From Romanomermis culicivorax (taxonomy: Eukaryota; Nematoda; Enoplea; Mermithida; Mermithidae), in NCBI GenBank assembly GCA_963922205.1, contig CAWUHX010000013.1:1054001-1118000 (forward strand): DNA of 64,000 nucleotides, written 5' to 3'. The translations under genes were made by a program, and so were the position numbers. Below the pieces are notes generated by a model, which was given only the letters and a program-made list of their open reading frames with translations, searched no databases and was not told the DNA's origin. Of the stretch, positions 1-12,700 are shown piece by piece. Every line of letters starts with the position of its first letter. Within the stretch, counting starts at the first letter, position 1.

Positions 1-755
1 AAAAGATAAGGTGAAAGTTTAAAAACCAGGTTTTACGAAATGTGGGAAAAAAAACTATGTTGAGAAAAAAATCAAACGATTTTTTGATTCCCAGCCGCGC
101 CCTATGATTAGTTTCGATGAAATATAGCCACATTATGACTTTTGAGCCGTTTGTTTAGAAAAACTAGATTCAGCATGAAATTATCATGTCGGTTTTTTCC
201 CCACACCTGGTTTTTTTACCCCACAATTTTTTCTTTGCTATCTTTTGCCAAATAAGCACACAGTGAAAGATATTGGCAAAAAACATCAAATACACATGAC
301 AGAGCTCCAAAAACTCAAAATTTTAAATTAAATTTAACAAAAATGATTTTTATTACCCCACACTAGTTTTTTACCCCCCCCCCCGCCCCGATTTGGAAAT
401 CTACGGTAGGCTACAGTATGCCATCAACAACTGAAAAACTTTTTTGTGCAGAAGCCTTAGGGGTGTCTATATGAGGAACATGTCAGAGGTTGCACAACTT
501 CACAACATGGTCAACTGCGTGATGCCAAAAGTGCCTTAAAAATGCGTAAAATGGTTGAGGTTTAAACTCACCAAATGCTTCTAATTCTTTCAAACTTTGG
601 ATAAGACGTTCTTAGCACGTACTCAACACACGCTAAACGTCAGTTTCCGATAATTCCACTTTTATTGTCTGGTTTTTCTTTTCCACCATATTCGCCTGGT
701 TTTTTCCCCCAATGACTATAAAACCTGTGTGGGTATGGGTCATGGCCGTGCGCAA
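1..755. other. Gene-free repeat-derived DNA
   Basis: No ORF or exon that I can support. The stretch is AT-rich with scattered T- and A-runs, a poly-C tract near 375-388, and short phrases on ACCCCACA and TTTTTTACC that look like decayed copies of a dispersed repeat. Confidence 0.5.
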
Positions 756-784
756 GGGGGGGCGGGGGGGGCGGCCGCCCCCCC
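756..784. repeat. G/C-only palindromic tract
   Basis: A run of G with single C interruptions turns into its own complement around a central GCGGCCGC. It is the most GC-dense point in the window and could form a cruciform or a G-quadruplex. It lies at the left edge of the dispersed repeat that starts near 800. Confidence 0.6.
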
Positions 785-855
785 ATTGAGGCAGTAACTC
801 TGAACCGAAAACATGCGTTTTGGTGGACTTTAAAAGGTCAAAATCTCAAAATTTT

Positions 856-872
856 CCGGCGCTTCGCGCCGG
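856..872. repeat. CCGGCGC hairpin module
   Basis: Perfect 7-bp stem CCGGCGC / GCGCCGG with a TTC loop, preceded by AAAATTTT. It is one of about twenty copies of the same module in the window. Confidence 0.75.
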
Positions 873-1221
873 TCATGGGTATAATTATAACTATATTCTA
901 TCAGGCGCGGCCGTTAGCATATCTACTTCGACTTACTAATTAATGATCAACAGTTTCTATCAATCAAGTTAGCTCGTTTCATTTTCTAATCGTTTACAGT
1001 CAATTATGTCGCCGAAAATAGAGATTTTTCATCAAGTCTCTCAATTTTTTCTCTCGATGATTGGAATTTTTTTAACGTTTGCAATCTGAACTTTTGCGTT
1101 TATTGAAGGTGGAAATTGAAGACATTACTCTAGAACGCGATTTCAAAACATTTGTTCACGAATCATCTGATAGAGAGATTTATTTTTCAGCGTTTTAGAA
1201 TACAAAAACCCGAAAATTTTT

Positions 1222-1238
1222 CCGGCGCTTCGCGCCGG
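1222..1238. repeat. CCGGCGC hairpin module
   Basis: Same perfect stem-loop as at 856, here preceded by a TTCAGCGTTTTAGAAT phrase and AAAATTTT. The next copy follows 121 bp later, so the module is locally tandem. Confidence 0.75.
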
Positions 1239-1342
1239 AATGGGAGGCAAATTACGCTTCATCAGTCTGATTTTAATTTATTTCCCAACGTTATGAAAGT
1301 TCATTTTCCAGCGTTTTAGAAAGTGAAAATCAAAAAATTTTT

Positions 1343-1359
1343 CCGGCGCTCGGCGCCGG
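1343..1359. repeat. CCGGCGC hairpin module
   Basis: Stem CCGGCGC / GCGCCGG with a TCG loop. It is preceded by TTTTCCAGCGTTTTAGAA and AAAATTTTT, the same flank as the other copies. Confidence 0.75.
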
Positions 1360-1625
1360 ACCATTCTATAGAACACTAATATATTCTTCATGAGCTCATT
1401 TTGGCTAACATAACCAGAATTTTCTCAATTTTTTCCTCATTTTTGCAAGTTTCTGATTACAAATACAACAAAATGCTTGGGTATGCTCCTAAAATGCATA
1501 AAAAAGGATCCGTAGCCACATTATAAGCGTTTTTAAAAATGTGGAGAATTTTTGGAGAATGAGGAAAAAAATTTTGGGTCCGGTTCTCATGTGGAAAAAA
1601 ATCTTAGAGGAAAAAAAACGGTGAT

Positions 1626-4515
1626 GCACACAGTATATCCGCGTAAGATCAACATTTTCTGGGGCTATTCAGTGAAAAAATCTAGTCCGCCGCCCCATGA
1701 AAAAATCCTGCGCACGGCCCTGGTATGGGTGTATCGTAAAGCCTAGCGCTTGCTCTAGTAGCATCTACCTAGCAGTAGCGTCTTGTCTTTAAATATATGG
1801 GTGGGGTCGAAACCCCAAGGGTGGTCGAAACTCGAAATCATTCGACAGTGGTAAAAATTAAGCTTGAAACTTGCTGTCATCTGTTTTTCTCTTAGCTAAT
1901 GAGACTTTCCAGTTTACAGTGAAAAGGAATCTGCTGCTCAGAACTTCTGAAACAAAAATTATTAGTTTCGCAGATGATACTTGGAAAATTCGACATGAAA
2001 GCAGAGCACCCCATGGGGGGGGGGGGTACCCCCGTCTTAGATTTGGAAATTCATTTACTACCCCCATAAAAACAGCTCACTATAGCAAAAAATTATGGTA
2101 GACTTCATCCTCTCCCCAGTAGGTTATACTAATTCGAGAAAAATTGCAGAATGTGTGATTCTGAGGAATTACTCACTGCTCTTTTTGACACATTTACTGA
2201 GCAAATGATAATGGGAAAGTATGCAACTTCTCTGCCATATAGCGATTTTTAGGAAAGGATATCAGCACATTAATATATACTACTTGTAGGAAATCATTAT
2301 AAATATAATTGGGAGATGAAATAATGACTTATGTATATGTGATTAATAAAAAAATCGCCCCTTGGGAAGAAAAACATTATGTTCTTGAAATTCTGCCTCT
2401 TCATGCTTTTCCCCGCTTCTGCGTTGGGTCTTCTGTGCGCATATGGTTACCCAAGCTGTGGCATACTTTCCTGCTATGAGTTGAGACATGTGAGGTCTGT
2501 TGACGTGGATCAGGAGTGGTACTTGGTTTCAAACTCGTAGTTCATAGTCTAATGGGATTTACTAAAGCCACATTCAGCATCAGGACTTTCAATTGGAAGC
2601 ACTGTTCCAAGCCTAATCAGTGATGGGATAAGCCCATACTGCTGAAGATGCTGGTTGAAACAATGTTTCCAAACGTATGTTGTGCCCGATTCTTGAAATG
2701 TGCAGGAATCAGTTGGCACAACAGTCTTCAAAGTGTGACTATTCTGTACGTATGATTAGTGCATTAAAGTTGCATGATTGGGAGCTGGAAAATAGAGTTG
2801 AAATAGTAAATGTTTTTTGACTGTAAAAAGCCTAAAGTAGGGGCATTATTCATTTTTATAAGTTCTATGTGGTTAGAGTACTACAACTCCCCCCTCCTTC
2901 GCAAAAAGTTGGGAGCAAAAAAAAAGGTCACGGCATATTTCAAGTACTACCCTCAAAATTTACGATTTTACCCCTACCTAAATTTTCGACCTTGGGGACC
3001 TCTGCTTTAAAGGACTGATAAAGTTCGAGTAATTATCTTTTCTTGCGTATGCAATTTTATTACTAATCCCGATCCCGACCGACCCCTGACAGGAACTACG
3101 ACCATATTGATAGATAGCTCAAGTCACTACCATCGTGCTTAAGGGCCGTAAATTACAGCGGTATTTTATTAATTTAAAAAAATAAATATCAATATATAAC
3201 TTGGTCTGGACATTCAGAATTGTATCATTTATACGTTGGGTTTAGAGATATGCCATTTTTAGTCAGAAACTTTATGGGTTTCCAGTCTCGAGGCTTTCCA
3301 TTTGAAATTGGATCAGAGAAGAAACGCTTATGATCACAAATAAGAAAATTCTTTTTTTGGACATAGTAATTCGCGAAAAGCGGCACACGCTTGTCGTACA
3401 GTTATTACTATTGTAAAAAATGCAGTGATATGACATTTCAACCATATATTTCGACTTTATTGAGACACGCGTGCCTCAGAAGTCAGAAATGAACATTTAT
3501 AGAAATATCTGAGTTGGTTGGATGGAAGACAAGTCTTCTAATAACGAAATTAGTGAACTTGCTGGGATGTCTATTACAAATCAGACCGAAATTGAAAGCA
3601 TCAGAAAATATATATTTTCTCTTTCTAGATGGATAAAGATAAAAAGGTTAATTTTAAAACGAGTTAAAAATGAAGAGCATGCGGTTATATAAATGATCAG
3701 GTGAAGTTGTTTTTTAAAAAGTCATAACCCTATTTTTGACCAGAAAAGCTTGATGGACTGTACAGTTTTGGTCATGCGACTGATTATCAAATCAATTCCA
3801 TTACACGTTAAAAATTTCTCGACATCTGCCGTTTTTTGCGAAAAAAGACGTCTCTATCGATGATTTCATAAAAAAGTGGAACTAATGACAATCTTGACAA
3901 AACAGTATCTTTGACTGAGAAGTTGAGTGACAAGCGATTTTCAACAAAGAAAAAACTCACAAAATTTCCAACAAAACAAGTGTAGAGAATGTCGACTGAA
4001 CATTAAAATTCAAGTCAAAATTAAAAAAGCTCGGTTAGTTTGATATATCACAATTAGCAGTTCTTGGATTTAGCTTTCAAGAACAAAATTCCTAAAACAC
4101 GATTCGGTTTTACAATTTTCAGTTTGACGATTTCGGTTCAGAATACTGTTGAATAGCGAGCAAGATACTGACTTCACTATCAACATCAAGCATCGGTAGC
4201 AAATAAATTTTGAGAACAGCCAACCAAATTCGAAATTTGTTTGACACTCTAACTCATTTCAGTGGAGATAGAGGAAGAACAATTAAACTAATCTGACTAA
4301 TTTTGACGAGAATCGTGGTCAATTTTGTGGGTTTGGATGAAGAAGGTGTATGGAACAGCGTGTCGCAAACTTCCAAGTTTCTCGACAAAAATATCTTATT
4401 TTGTCAAGAACGACATATGAAAACCAAAACGAAACACTATGTAAGATTTGGAACAAAAATCTTACAAATGTTTGCATATTTTTTTAATGACTGAGTAAAA
4501 AAATGTATCGCTTAC
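1626..4515. other. No supportable gene; degenerate repeats
   Basis: The open frames here are short and of no recognisable family. Short poly-G/poly-C tracts occur near 2010-2035 and a C-rich phrase near 2890. The end at about 2985-3010 (a phrase like GGGGACCTCTGCTTTAAAG) faintly resembles a hAT-type terminus, but no partner end or target duplication was found. Confidence 0.45.
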
Positions 4516-4821
4516 GTGGATTATCTGCGGCGGCAAATGAACTAAACGATTGCCGTTAAAACGAATCGGTTGCGAAATGATAACCGGTAAGGATTTCGGT
4601 TGAATTTCTTTCATTTTCGACGTCGACGACATCTTGATCGTAACCGGCGGTGACGAAATTGAACTTTCATCTATCGATTGTCGTTTTTTACTATTAGTAC
4701 TAATGGTCGTAGTAGTCGCCGAATTTGCGCCCGGCGACGTTGTTTTGCCAGAAAATTCTTGTTGTTGTTGTATCGATTGTTCCCGTTGCAATTGGAGTCG
4801 AAAATTTGTACGTGAATTCAT
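4516..4821 (-). CDS. Probable coding exon, Gln/Ser/Thr-rich protein
   Basis: An ATG-initiated minus-strand frame runs for exactly 102 codons and ends, in phase 0, at a consensus donor (GTAAGC, 4515-4510). The protein starts with a Gln-rich segment (residues 9-22 include QQQQ), then a Ser/Thr-rich stretch with TTTT, then basic KKR, then a more ordered region with PVIISQP and LVHLPPQ. The DNA is clearly richer in CG dinucleotides than its surroundings, as expected of real coding sequence. Nothing identifies the family; it could be the first exon of a transcription or RNA-binding protein, but that is a guess. No second exon was found on the minus strand below 4500. It could also be an exon of an unrecognised transposable element. 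Confidence 0.45.
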
Positions 4822-5667
4822 TGAGTAATGTATAATAAACCTACATTTATTATTTGTTCAACATAAATGGACTTATTAGTTTAAAAACGAAATTCATAAT
4901 TGCCGGAAGAACTCTAAACAGCGAAAAACTATAAATAAAAGCAAAAAATATGCACTAAAAGTGTGACATCCTCTCACATAGTAGGAAAACGTTAAAGATA
5001 TCAATCAAACTGGAACTGGGGACACTGGTTTTTGGACAAATTTCTTCTCCCTTTTTGAATGTGTATCAGTTCTGCGACCGGTAATTTAGTCAATAAACAT
5101 ACACAAGATAACAAAAATAAATGCAATAAAGTTGCTTGTTGGAAAACGGGAGAAATTCTCTTCTCCTTCCCTTCTCTTTCTTTCTCCATAATGCGTGGAT
5201 TAACTTTTGAAAATACATGGAACCTGCCTGCAAAGAAAAACATACTACGTAGCACTATACCTAATATTATTCTTTCTTTTGGTTCTGTGCCAGCTGGCTG
5301 TGTGCCGTTTAGTGCCAGCCGCCGCCGAATCATACAAAACGTAATAAATTCGTAGGGCCCATTATAGATAGATACATGATATACGATAGTAGTGGTTTTT
5401 GTTCTACAGCATAACTGCTGCTCTGCACCTATGAAATCGTTATGTCGACCGGCAATGTCGACCGGCAGGGTGATCGCGTGAATAAAAACCGAAAACAGAA
5501 TGACAAAAAATTGGCAAACAGCTTCTCGACATCATTCATTGCTAATTAATCTTAGTTCAAAATCGAAAAAAACTTCATGCACCAGGAAGAGATGTATACT
5601 TTCAACGAAAAATAGCTTTTTAACCTGCCTCGTGAAAGAAAAACATTGCCTCGAAAGACAGAAGTGA
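4822..5667. other. Upstream flank, no supportable gene
   Basis: This would be the promoter and 5' region of the minus-strand exon at 4516-4821 if that exon is real. Open frames on both strands near 5000-5350 overlap each other and resemble no known family. Confidence 0.35.
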
Positions 5668-6335
5668 TTAAAGGCGGATTCATACTTCATCCGGCATCCG
5701 AAAAAAGTCTATTTTTAGATTTTTCATCCGGCAAATCGTCCGGCAATCCGGCACCCACTGCCGTCCTATTTTCTTGCCGGAAGACTGGAATTTTGCCGGA
5801 TGGGAAGAGTAGAAATAGTTTGTACTTTTCCGGATGCCGGAAAGCATATGTTGTATGTAATTTCAATAGAACCACGTGTTTAATTGGTTTTTGCATATAC
5901 AATGTATGTGGGAGATATCGATTTTTTTTAGTTGAGGCAAAATTTTGTGTTTTTAATCATGACGTTCGTTCAATTTTTGATTGCTGAATATTTTGAATGT
6001 TTTTTCCGTTCTTGAAAGTATTAAAAAATGCTAGATCAAGAATATCTTGTTCGTCTGACATCATCAACTAATAATTCCTAGTAGACTTGGAAAATAATAT
6101 TATATATATTTTTCATACGCCCTTTCTCTTGAAACAAAATATTGAACAGATTTCAAAGTATTTAAACATGGTAAAATCAAGAATAAATTGTCATCCGGCC
6201 TTTCCGGCGCCGGAAGAAGTATGAATTGCCATCCGATCCGGCAACTTGCCGGAAACCAAATTGCCGGATGCCGGACACTGAATGCCGGAAGCTAAAAATA
6301 ACTTGCCGGAACGATGAAGTATAAATCCGCCTTAA
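5668..6335. mobile_element. TTAA-flanked MITE (piggyBac-like)
   Basis: Both ends are TTAA (5668-5671 and 6332-6335) followed inward by inverted copies of GGCGGATTYATACTTC, so the element looks like a non-autonomous piggyBac-type insertion of about 660 bp. Just inside each end are clusters of CCGGCA / TGCCGG repeats, dense enough that the subterminal regions could pair over a long stretch. There is no transposase. TTAA targets are characteristic of piggyBac; the assignment rests on that and on the inverted ends only. Confidence 0.7.
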
Positions 6336-7827
6336 CTGACCATCATATCGGCAAGTCAATTAAGCAGTTGTAAATGAAGCGAACGTCAGTCAATTAGTCA
6401 GATTTTGTATGTTAAAATGAAACTCGTGAGAAACATAAAAGAAGAAAAGAAATATGTATCAACTTTGCATATCATTTGAAAAATCTTGGCATCTTGACTC
6501 CTCAGTCCTCATCCATAATCCAACGATTTTACAGAATATTTTATAAAAAACAGAAACAAACCAATTAATTGCAAAAAGGCTTTTCTCCGAAATACGGTTA
6601 CTTCGAAATCGTATGCAAGTTATGAACGTTCAATTCAAATTCAAAGGCTAGCGAATAAACCGATCATTCGCGCATTTTTATCAAATACAATTGTTCTCTA
6701 CTATGAAAGTTCGTACAAGATTCTAATCGGCGACCAATTTAGTAGCTTTGATGAGAATCAGGGTTTTTTCCATATCGGTCTCTTTTCCGTACCGTACTAT
6801 ACCGTACGGAATTCTAGTGAAAAAATTTCCGTACTATCCCACCCATTTCCGTACAATTACTATTTCCTACTTGCTTCATATCTTTCAGGTGGTTCAAAGT
6901 ATACGTCGTAAAAGTACGAACATGCTTGCTCACTCTAAAATTGATAAATTTATTTCACTTATATCAGAAAAACGATTAAACGCTAATTTTCTTGAACTTC
7001 ATTCAAATCGCGTCAATTCTAAACTTTTGCAACGGGATTTTATGAGTTTTGGAGGAAAATAATGAAAAGTATGGCAAGACTATCGATAAATTTTCCTGTA
7101 AAGGCTTCTAAAACGCTGGAAAATGCCTTTCGAAGCTTATTCTCCTGCAACCATGGGTGACCGATCGTAAAGAAAGGTTGCGAAAAATTCCGGCAGCAGA
7201 CATTCCATCTTTTACTCACAGATCGTTAACGCCGGCGCATAGCGCCGGAAAATTTTATATATTTCAGTATTTTAGAATGCAGGAAAATGTACCTTTTCAA
7301 CATTTATTTAATACAAAAATTAGGCACGCATCCGATTGTTTGCATTCCTCAAAGAGAAAAAAACCTCTATTTTTCTGCGCTGATGATGTTTAAATCATAT
7401 TCCAAATGGGAAGCTTATGTTCACAGAACAGTAAATATTCAAAATCTGCAAAAGGATGGAGAAAAATCTTTTTTTTTTCAATTATATCAAGAAACAATCA
7501 CTGATTTTTCCCCCGAATATCTTTCCACATTTGTGGAAAGACCCTAAAAATGCTTGATATGTGTAGCGGTAGCGACATTTAACATTATCGTGTTTAAATT
7601 AGGTACCTATGTACCAAGTGGTTATGAACTTTTTGAGACTAAACTTATGAAACAGTGTTTTTGACACTGAAAATGCAGGACTGTGCATATGATTACAATA
7701 ATACCGAACCTACTGTATAATTACGCACTCCAATCCTCATAAAGGAAAATTTGTTCAATGTCTATAGTTAAATTTATTTTGATGCTTTAAGTGAATAACA
7801 ACGACTATTGATAATTTCTCTATTCAG
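6336..7827. other. Repeat-derived DNA with one hairpin module
   Basis: Contains repeated phrases on CCGTAC (6790-6860) and a reversed CCGGCGC module at 7232-7248. The open frames show no family resemblance. Confidence 0.4.
7232..7248. repeat. CCGGCGC hairpin module, reverse orientation
   Basis: Stem CCGGCGC / GCGCCGG with loop ATA. Here AAAATTTT and the TTTCAG...TTTTAGAAT phrase come after the hairpin, so this copy is inverted relative to those at 856-1359. Confidence 0.7.
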
Positions 7828-8055
7828 ATGTCTAATAAACTTACAAATTATTTCAATCGCCAAGTTGATCGAGATGAGAGTGGTGAGGTATGGGAATCAG
7901 ATGGTTTTCCCATTTTTGTGCCGCAACCGGATTTAATCTCAATCGACCACTCTACCGAAGTAGAAAAGAAACGCGAATTCAAGCATGCATGGTCGTCCGA
8001 TTTTCCCTGGTTGATCAAAATTCTGATAATCAATTTTTCGAACATAATCTCAAAA
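7828..8055 (+). CDS. Possible exon of a hAT-like transposase
   Basis: The frame starts with ATG directly after an acceptor (CTATTCAG) and stays open to a consensus donor (GTAAGA at 8056). The 76-residue product has an acidic N-terminal part and a segment KREFKHAW..DFPWL at about residues 49-63. A basic-aromatic run ending in FPWL is common near the N-terminus of hAT-derived zinc-finger proteins, which is the basis for the label. No BED finger, catalytic region or further exon was found nearby, so this is at best an orphan first exon. An unrelated host exon is an equally open possibility. Confidence 0.35.
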
Positions 8056-9728
8056 GTAAGATTTGAATTTTGCGTTCGAAAATCGTAAGTTCTAGAATTT
8101 TATCATCTAAAAATTTTTAAAACCAGTAATTTATTTATCAACTTTCATGAATTTGGCCGAAAAGATGTGAGTAAGAAGAGTAGGAATTTTCGAAAACTTC
8201 TTCCATGAAACTTTTGAATTTATTTTACGCCAAGAAAGTAAAAATCGATTCGAAAAGTTTTAGAAGTTAACGTGTTAATCTTTCTCAAAAAATGTGTCAA
8301 AAAATGCGGATATTCATTAAATATCAAGATAAAATATTGAAGATTACCAATTTAAAAATGATATATGTTTACGATAATGAAAACTATTAAAGATCAAATG
8401 TTAAGTGAACGTAGATATGCTAAAAGTGGCGCCTGAGTTTAATAATAAATAATAATGATTATTAATTAAATAATAATTTGTACCTTCTAAAATGCACCAA
8501 AATGCATTTTTTCTGTATCGAAGCCCCAAATTTTTCTCCACATTTGTGGAAAGACCTCAAAAAATTTTTCCGCATTCCAGACTTTTTTCCACATTATAGT
8601 GCAAAAGTGGAAAAAACAGTGCAAACAACACAAGATCGAACAATTATCCATGACGTGTTGATGTCCAAAACCTATAAACAGAAGATGGGACGACATTTTT
8701 CAACCAAGAACTTGAAACAACATGCAAAAATTACAAATTATTTAAATCCGGCGCGAAGCACCGGAAAATTTCCGGATTTTTTGTTTTAAAATGCATGAAA
8801 ATGAATTTCCGGACAAGAAATTTTCAACTTAATAAAAAAATCGTGAGGCTTCAGGTTGCACTGTGCATCAAAAAATATATACTGTACGGAAAATTTAGTA
8901 AAATTTTTTCGTACCAGCCCAAAAAGGTCGTCTGGTACGGAAAAAACCCTGATGAGAATAATGAAACTCTAACCAATTAATCAGCATGTATTATTTGGAG
9001 AAAATCCTGACTGGCTTGACACATTTTCCTGAGGCTTTATGAGTGCGGCGTCAAAACTTGTTTGCTAAGGAGATAGTAAAAAAATGAGATTAAATCATCT
9101 GATGTCAATGAGTTGCACTATGCCCAAGTAAGCAATCCGAGCAACCCGTATGCTGTTATAAGAGTCGGTAAACTTGAGTCATATGTTGCACAAAAGTGAA
9201 GGAAAAATTGAAATGTGTTATTTTGACCAGAACACAAGAAAATAATAACTTTTCGAGTTTGTGGCACGATTACAACCTTTTTCAACAATTCTATACAAAA
9301 AGGAATTTTAGCATTGACCGAATTTTACTGACATTGAGGTGAATAACATGAAAAAAATATCCAAAGCGGTATTTTTGATCATCCGAATAGTATCGATCCA
9401 AATAAACTTCCAAAAAATATGTTCCATAAATCGATGTTTTTACGTCAAGTCAACTCCGCAGTACATAGTATATGAAGTACTAGACTAGTCGGGGAACTAT
9501 TCGCCAGGTATGATGAAGGTTATAAAATTTACTACTACGCAGGCAAAAAAGAGAAATCCTAGACGCACATGGGAGGCTCAGCTCTGACGTCGACCCATGC
9601 TCAGTGAAGAGAAGCCTGCTATATACGTATGTACGGTATCAGGCCGTGCCGGGCCTCGAAAATGAACGTCACAAATGCTAACAGTAATGGAAATTCTACT
9701 ATAATTAGAGGAAGAAGCGACTGGAAAG
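8056..9728. other. Repeat-derived DNA
   Basis: Contains a decayed hairpin module near 8745-8765, phrases on CCACATTTGTGGAAA (8535-8555, also at 7527-7542), and CGTACCAG / CTGGTACGG phrases near 8910-8940 related to 6790-6860. No supportable gene. Confidence 0.4.
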
Positions 9729-12700
9729 GTGAAGATAATGAAATTTGGAAAACGAAGGAAACATAATTTCGAATTAAAGCTCATGCATTCTATTTTGGAA
9801 AAAGTTATGGTTGATTCATTTCCTAGTTTTCCAGAAAATTACCATCCAAAAAAATTTCTTGCGTCAGAAATTGAGTATATTACTTATCCTAATTATCATT
9901 TTAAAAATGTGGCCTACAGTTCTGCAGTAGCACAAGCCAGTGACGAGAACATTTTTATTTGACCAAGAAGAAAAATTGACAACCTTCCCCTCTTATCATC
10001 GGATTTACCACTATAGTTGTCAGTGTTGTCCTGTTATAACTTAGTTAATTTCATATTATTTAAATGAATTAGATTCAACGGAAATATTCCCCAACACGGT
10101 GCAAGTTTTTATATGCCTCAAAGGCAGATGAGTTGGGTTTGCTAGGGCCGAATGCAAAATACCTGATATTCTAGTTTAAAAATCGGAGGCATAAGCCACT
10201 GACTAGCTCGTAACCTGTCTGAATCTTGAAAAAACACCATTGGGACATGGGCCCACTGTTTTTTTGTACTCGACTCGTTTGTACTGGTACAAACGACGGT
10301 TTAAAATTTGTTTGTACTTTCCTAAAAATATGTGTACGAATTCTAAATGAAAATTAACGTGACATATTCATCTTTACTACTTGATACTTAACAAATCATA
10401 GTGTAACATAATATAATAATTCTACCTATTATGAGTGGTTGGTTACCTAACTTATAATAAAAAATACTTATTACCACACTATTAGGTCACCTAAACTATA
10501 GAGTATGTCTGGTCACATTGTGTGTATAATAATGTGTTTGCTTGTGAGTTGTGTGGATGGTACACAAATAGATCATTGGTTACACTGTGATTCAGTACCG
10601 TACACAGGATTTGTCCAAGGAGGGGGCGGATTTTCAAAAATTTTCAAAAGAATCATTTTCCGTAGTGCACTAATGAGTATTAAAAAACAAATCAAATTCC
10701 GTCAAAAGATTTATTCAAAAATATCAAACAAAATACCAAATTCAAATCAGAAAATTAATTCGGCGCTTGTGTTGCGCATCAAACCTATTCAAAACTGTAT
10801 CTATCAGCAAATAATGTGTAAGAATTTTTTAGCAATATATATTGGTGAGGCCATACATGCACGTGGGGGGGGGCTTGGGGGTTTGACCCCCAGAAGATTC
10901 TTACTGACCCCCAGCAGATTTGACTACCCCAGCAATGATCGAGAAGATGACGAATGAAAATGAGCAAGAGAGAAGAAAAAGTCGTCATAAAAATGGGAAT
11001 GATGCTGTAGTTCAACAATTTTTCTAAACAGTGCATAAGTGCAAAAAAGTAGCATTAAAACTCTGAAAAGTGCAGTTTAAGCAAATAATTTCACACATAT
11101 GACTAATATAAAATGAAGAATATGCTGCTTGGATGTTAGAAGACCTATCTAAGATCTTTTTTCGTTATCAAGAACGAAAAGAATTTGTATTCCACCCCCT
11201 GTCCTGGCTGATCCCCAGCAGAATTCTATGCTGTGCATGTATGGATGAGGCTCAACCTTAGTCTTCACAACTAGTGCTGCTATGCTATCCGTAAAGTTAA
11301 CAATTATGCAGAAATTGAAATTGAAAAATATTTTGCATAACAATGAAAATGAGAAGAAATAATTCAAATTAATTTCATGTCTGATGATGTTTTAAATAAA
11401 TTTCAATATTATTCAATAGTTGAACATATGAAACTAAAATAATTCAGGCATTGAATTCGACTAGAATGAGCATACCATAGAATTGATAGTTTTTAGCAAC
11501 ATTTTTTGTAGTTGTTCTCTCTATTATTGTTGTTTATCATTTTTATTTTAGGTTGTTGTCCTTACTGTTTGCAGTTTGTTTGATGAGAATGCGTTATTTC
11601 TACGAGGGTGCTGAAATTTCCAGATTGAGATGAATGTCTGGAATTAAAATCTATGTGGGTAATGTGGAAAATAATTTAGAATGTCTAGAAAAAGTGAAAT
11701 GGGAAATTTGCTAATACCGCACAAATTTTGAAAAATATAATATAAAAAATGAATAAATCGCACATCAAAATCTTTCGGTCTCTCTCGGGCTTTTGAAAAA
11801 TAGGTCGGCCCGGACCAGCGCAGCCCAAGATTTTTTTTAAAGACAGCCCGAACACTGCCCAAAGTCTGTATTTAGGGTCGGGCTTTCGGGCTTTAATTCA
11901 GGCCCTAGTTCAAGATGACTCTTGCGTCCGCCAGTCCTACTAGTGCTGGCCACCACTGCCGACTAATAATATTTATGTTTTTAGCAATTAAACGTCAGCA
12001 CCATTGCATCGAAAAAAGTACACAGTCTTTCGGCGTACCTCATCAAATAGCCTTTACATTTCAGTATTCTTCTCAGACAGTTTTTTCTTAGAAAATATAT
12101 TCCATTGTAAACCGTACCAAAGTTTCTTTCCACATCATCCGAAAATTTTCCACATTTTTAAAACGTTCAAATGTGGTCGCAGATGTTTTATTAATGTACT
12201 TTAAGAGCTTACTCGTACATTTCGATGTTCCCGGTGTCATTAATTCATAAAAACGAGGAAAAAATAAAAAATTAGGCGGTCAGATTGAGCTAATAAACGG
12301 CACGATCTGTGCTACACAACGATGAAAAGCACAAACTTCCAAGAACTTTAGATGATGCTGATATCTGTTATAAGAATAGCAGATTTAATTTATCTTTCAC
12401 TCCCTCGGCCTAGAATGGTTTTCATCGTTTTCGAAGCTGAAAATTCACGTTTACTACGCTTAGAAAACTTCGAGCGAAGGGAAAAATTCATGAAAAAAAT
12501 CGTTTTTGTTTCATAAAAAAATGTTCGTCAAAATTCAAATAAAATACCGAAGATTAAGAGTTAATCAAACGACATGATGTACTTCAGTATGTATATAAAA
12601 ACTGTTGAAATCATCACAATCGATTTCTCCAAGTCAAGGCTGGCCGAGGGTAGGTTCTGGGCCATTGCTGGAATTTTGTGCGAACAACATTGTCGGCGAT

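Larger units (their letters stand above)
803..1625. repeat. Dispersed repeat, copy A (with CCGGCGC hairpins)
   Basis: This segment is nearly collinear with 29961-30880. Both contain, in the same order, ACCGAAAAC, a CCGGCGC hairpin, a stretch on CAGGCGCGGCCGTTAGCAT, two further hairpins about 120 bp apart, and a terminal block on GGGTATGCTCCTAAAATGCAT. No coding potential is seen. It is a non-coding mobile-element-like family of unknown class. No terminal inverted repeats or target duplication could be defined. Confidence 0.65.

Noticed and set aside
2985..3015. hAT-like terminus at GGGGACCTCTGCTTTAAAG
   Set aside because: The proposed partner near 2830 matches too poorly and there is no 8-bp duplication.
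10505..10957. 150-codon plus-strand ORF with a hydrophobic N-terminus resembling a signal peptide
   Set aside because: It runs through a poly-G repeat module and has no homologous motif; codon content is that of repeat DNA.
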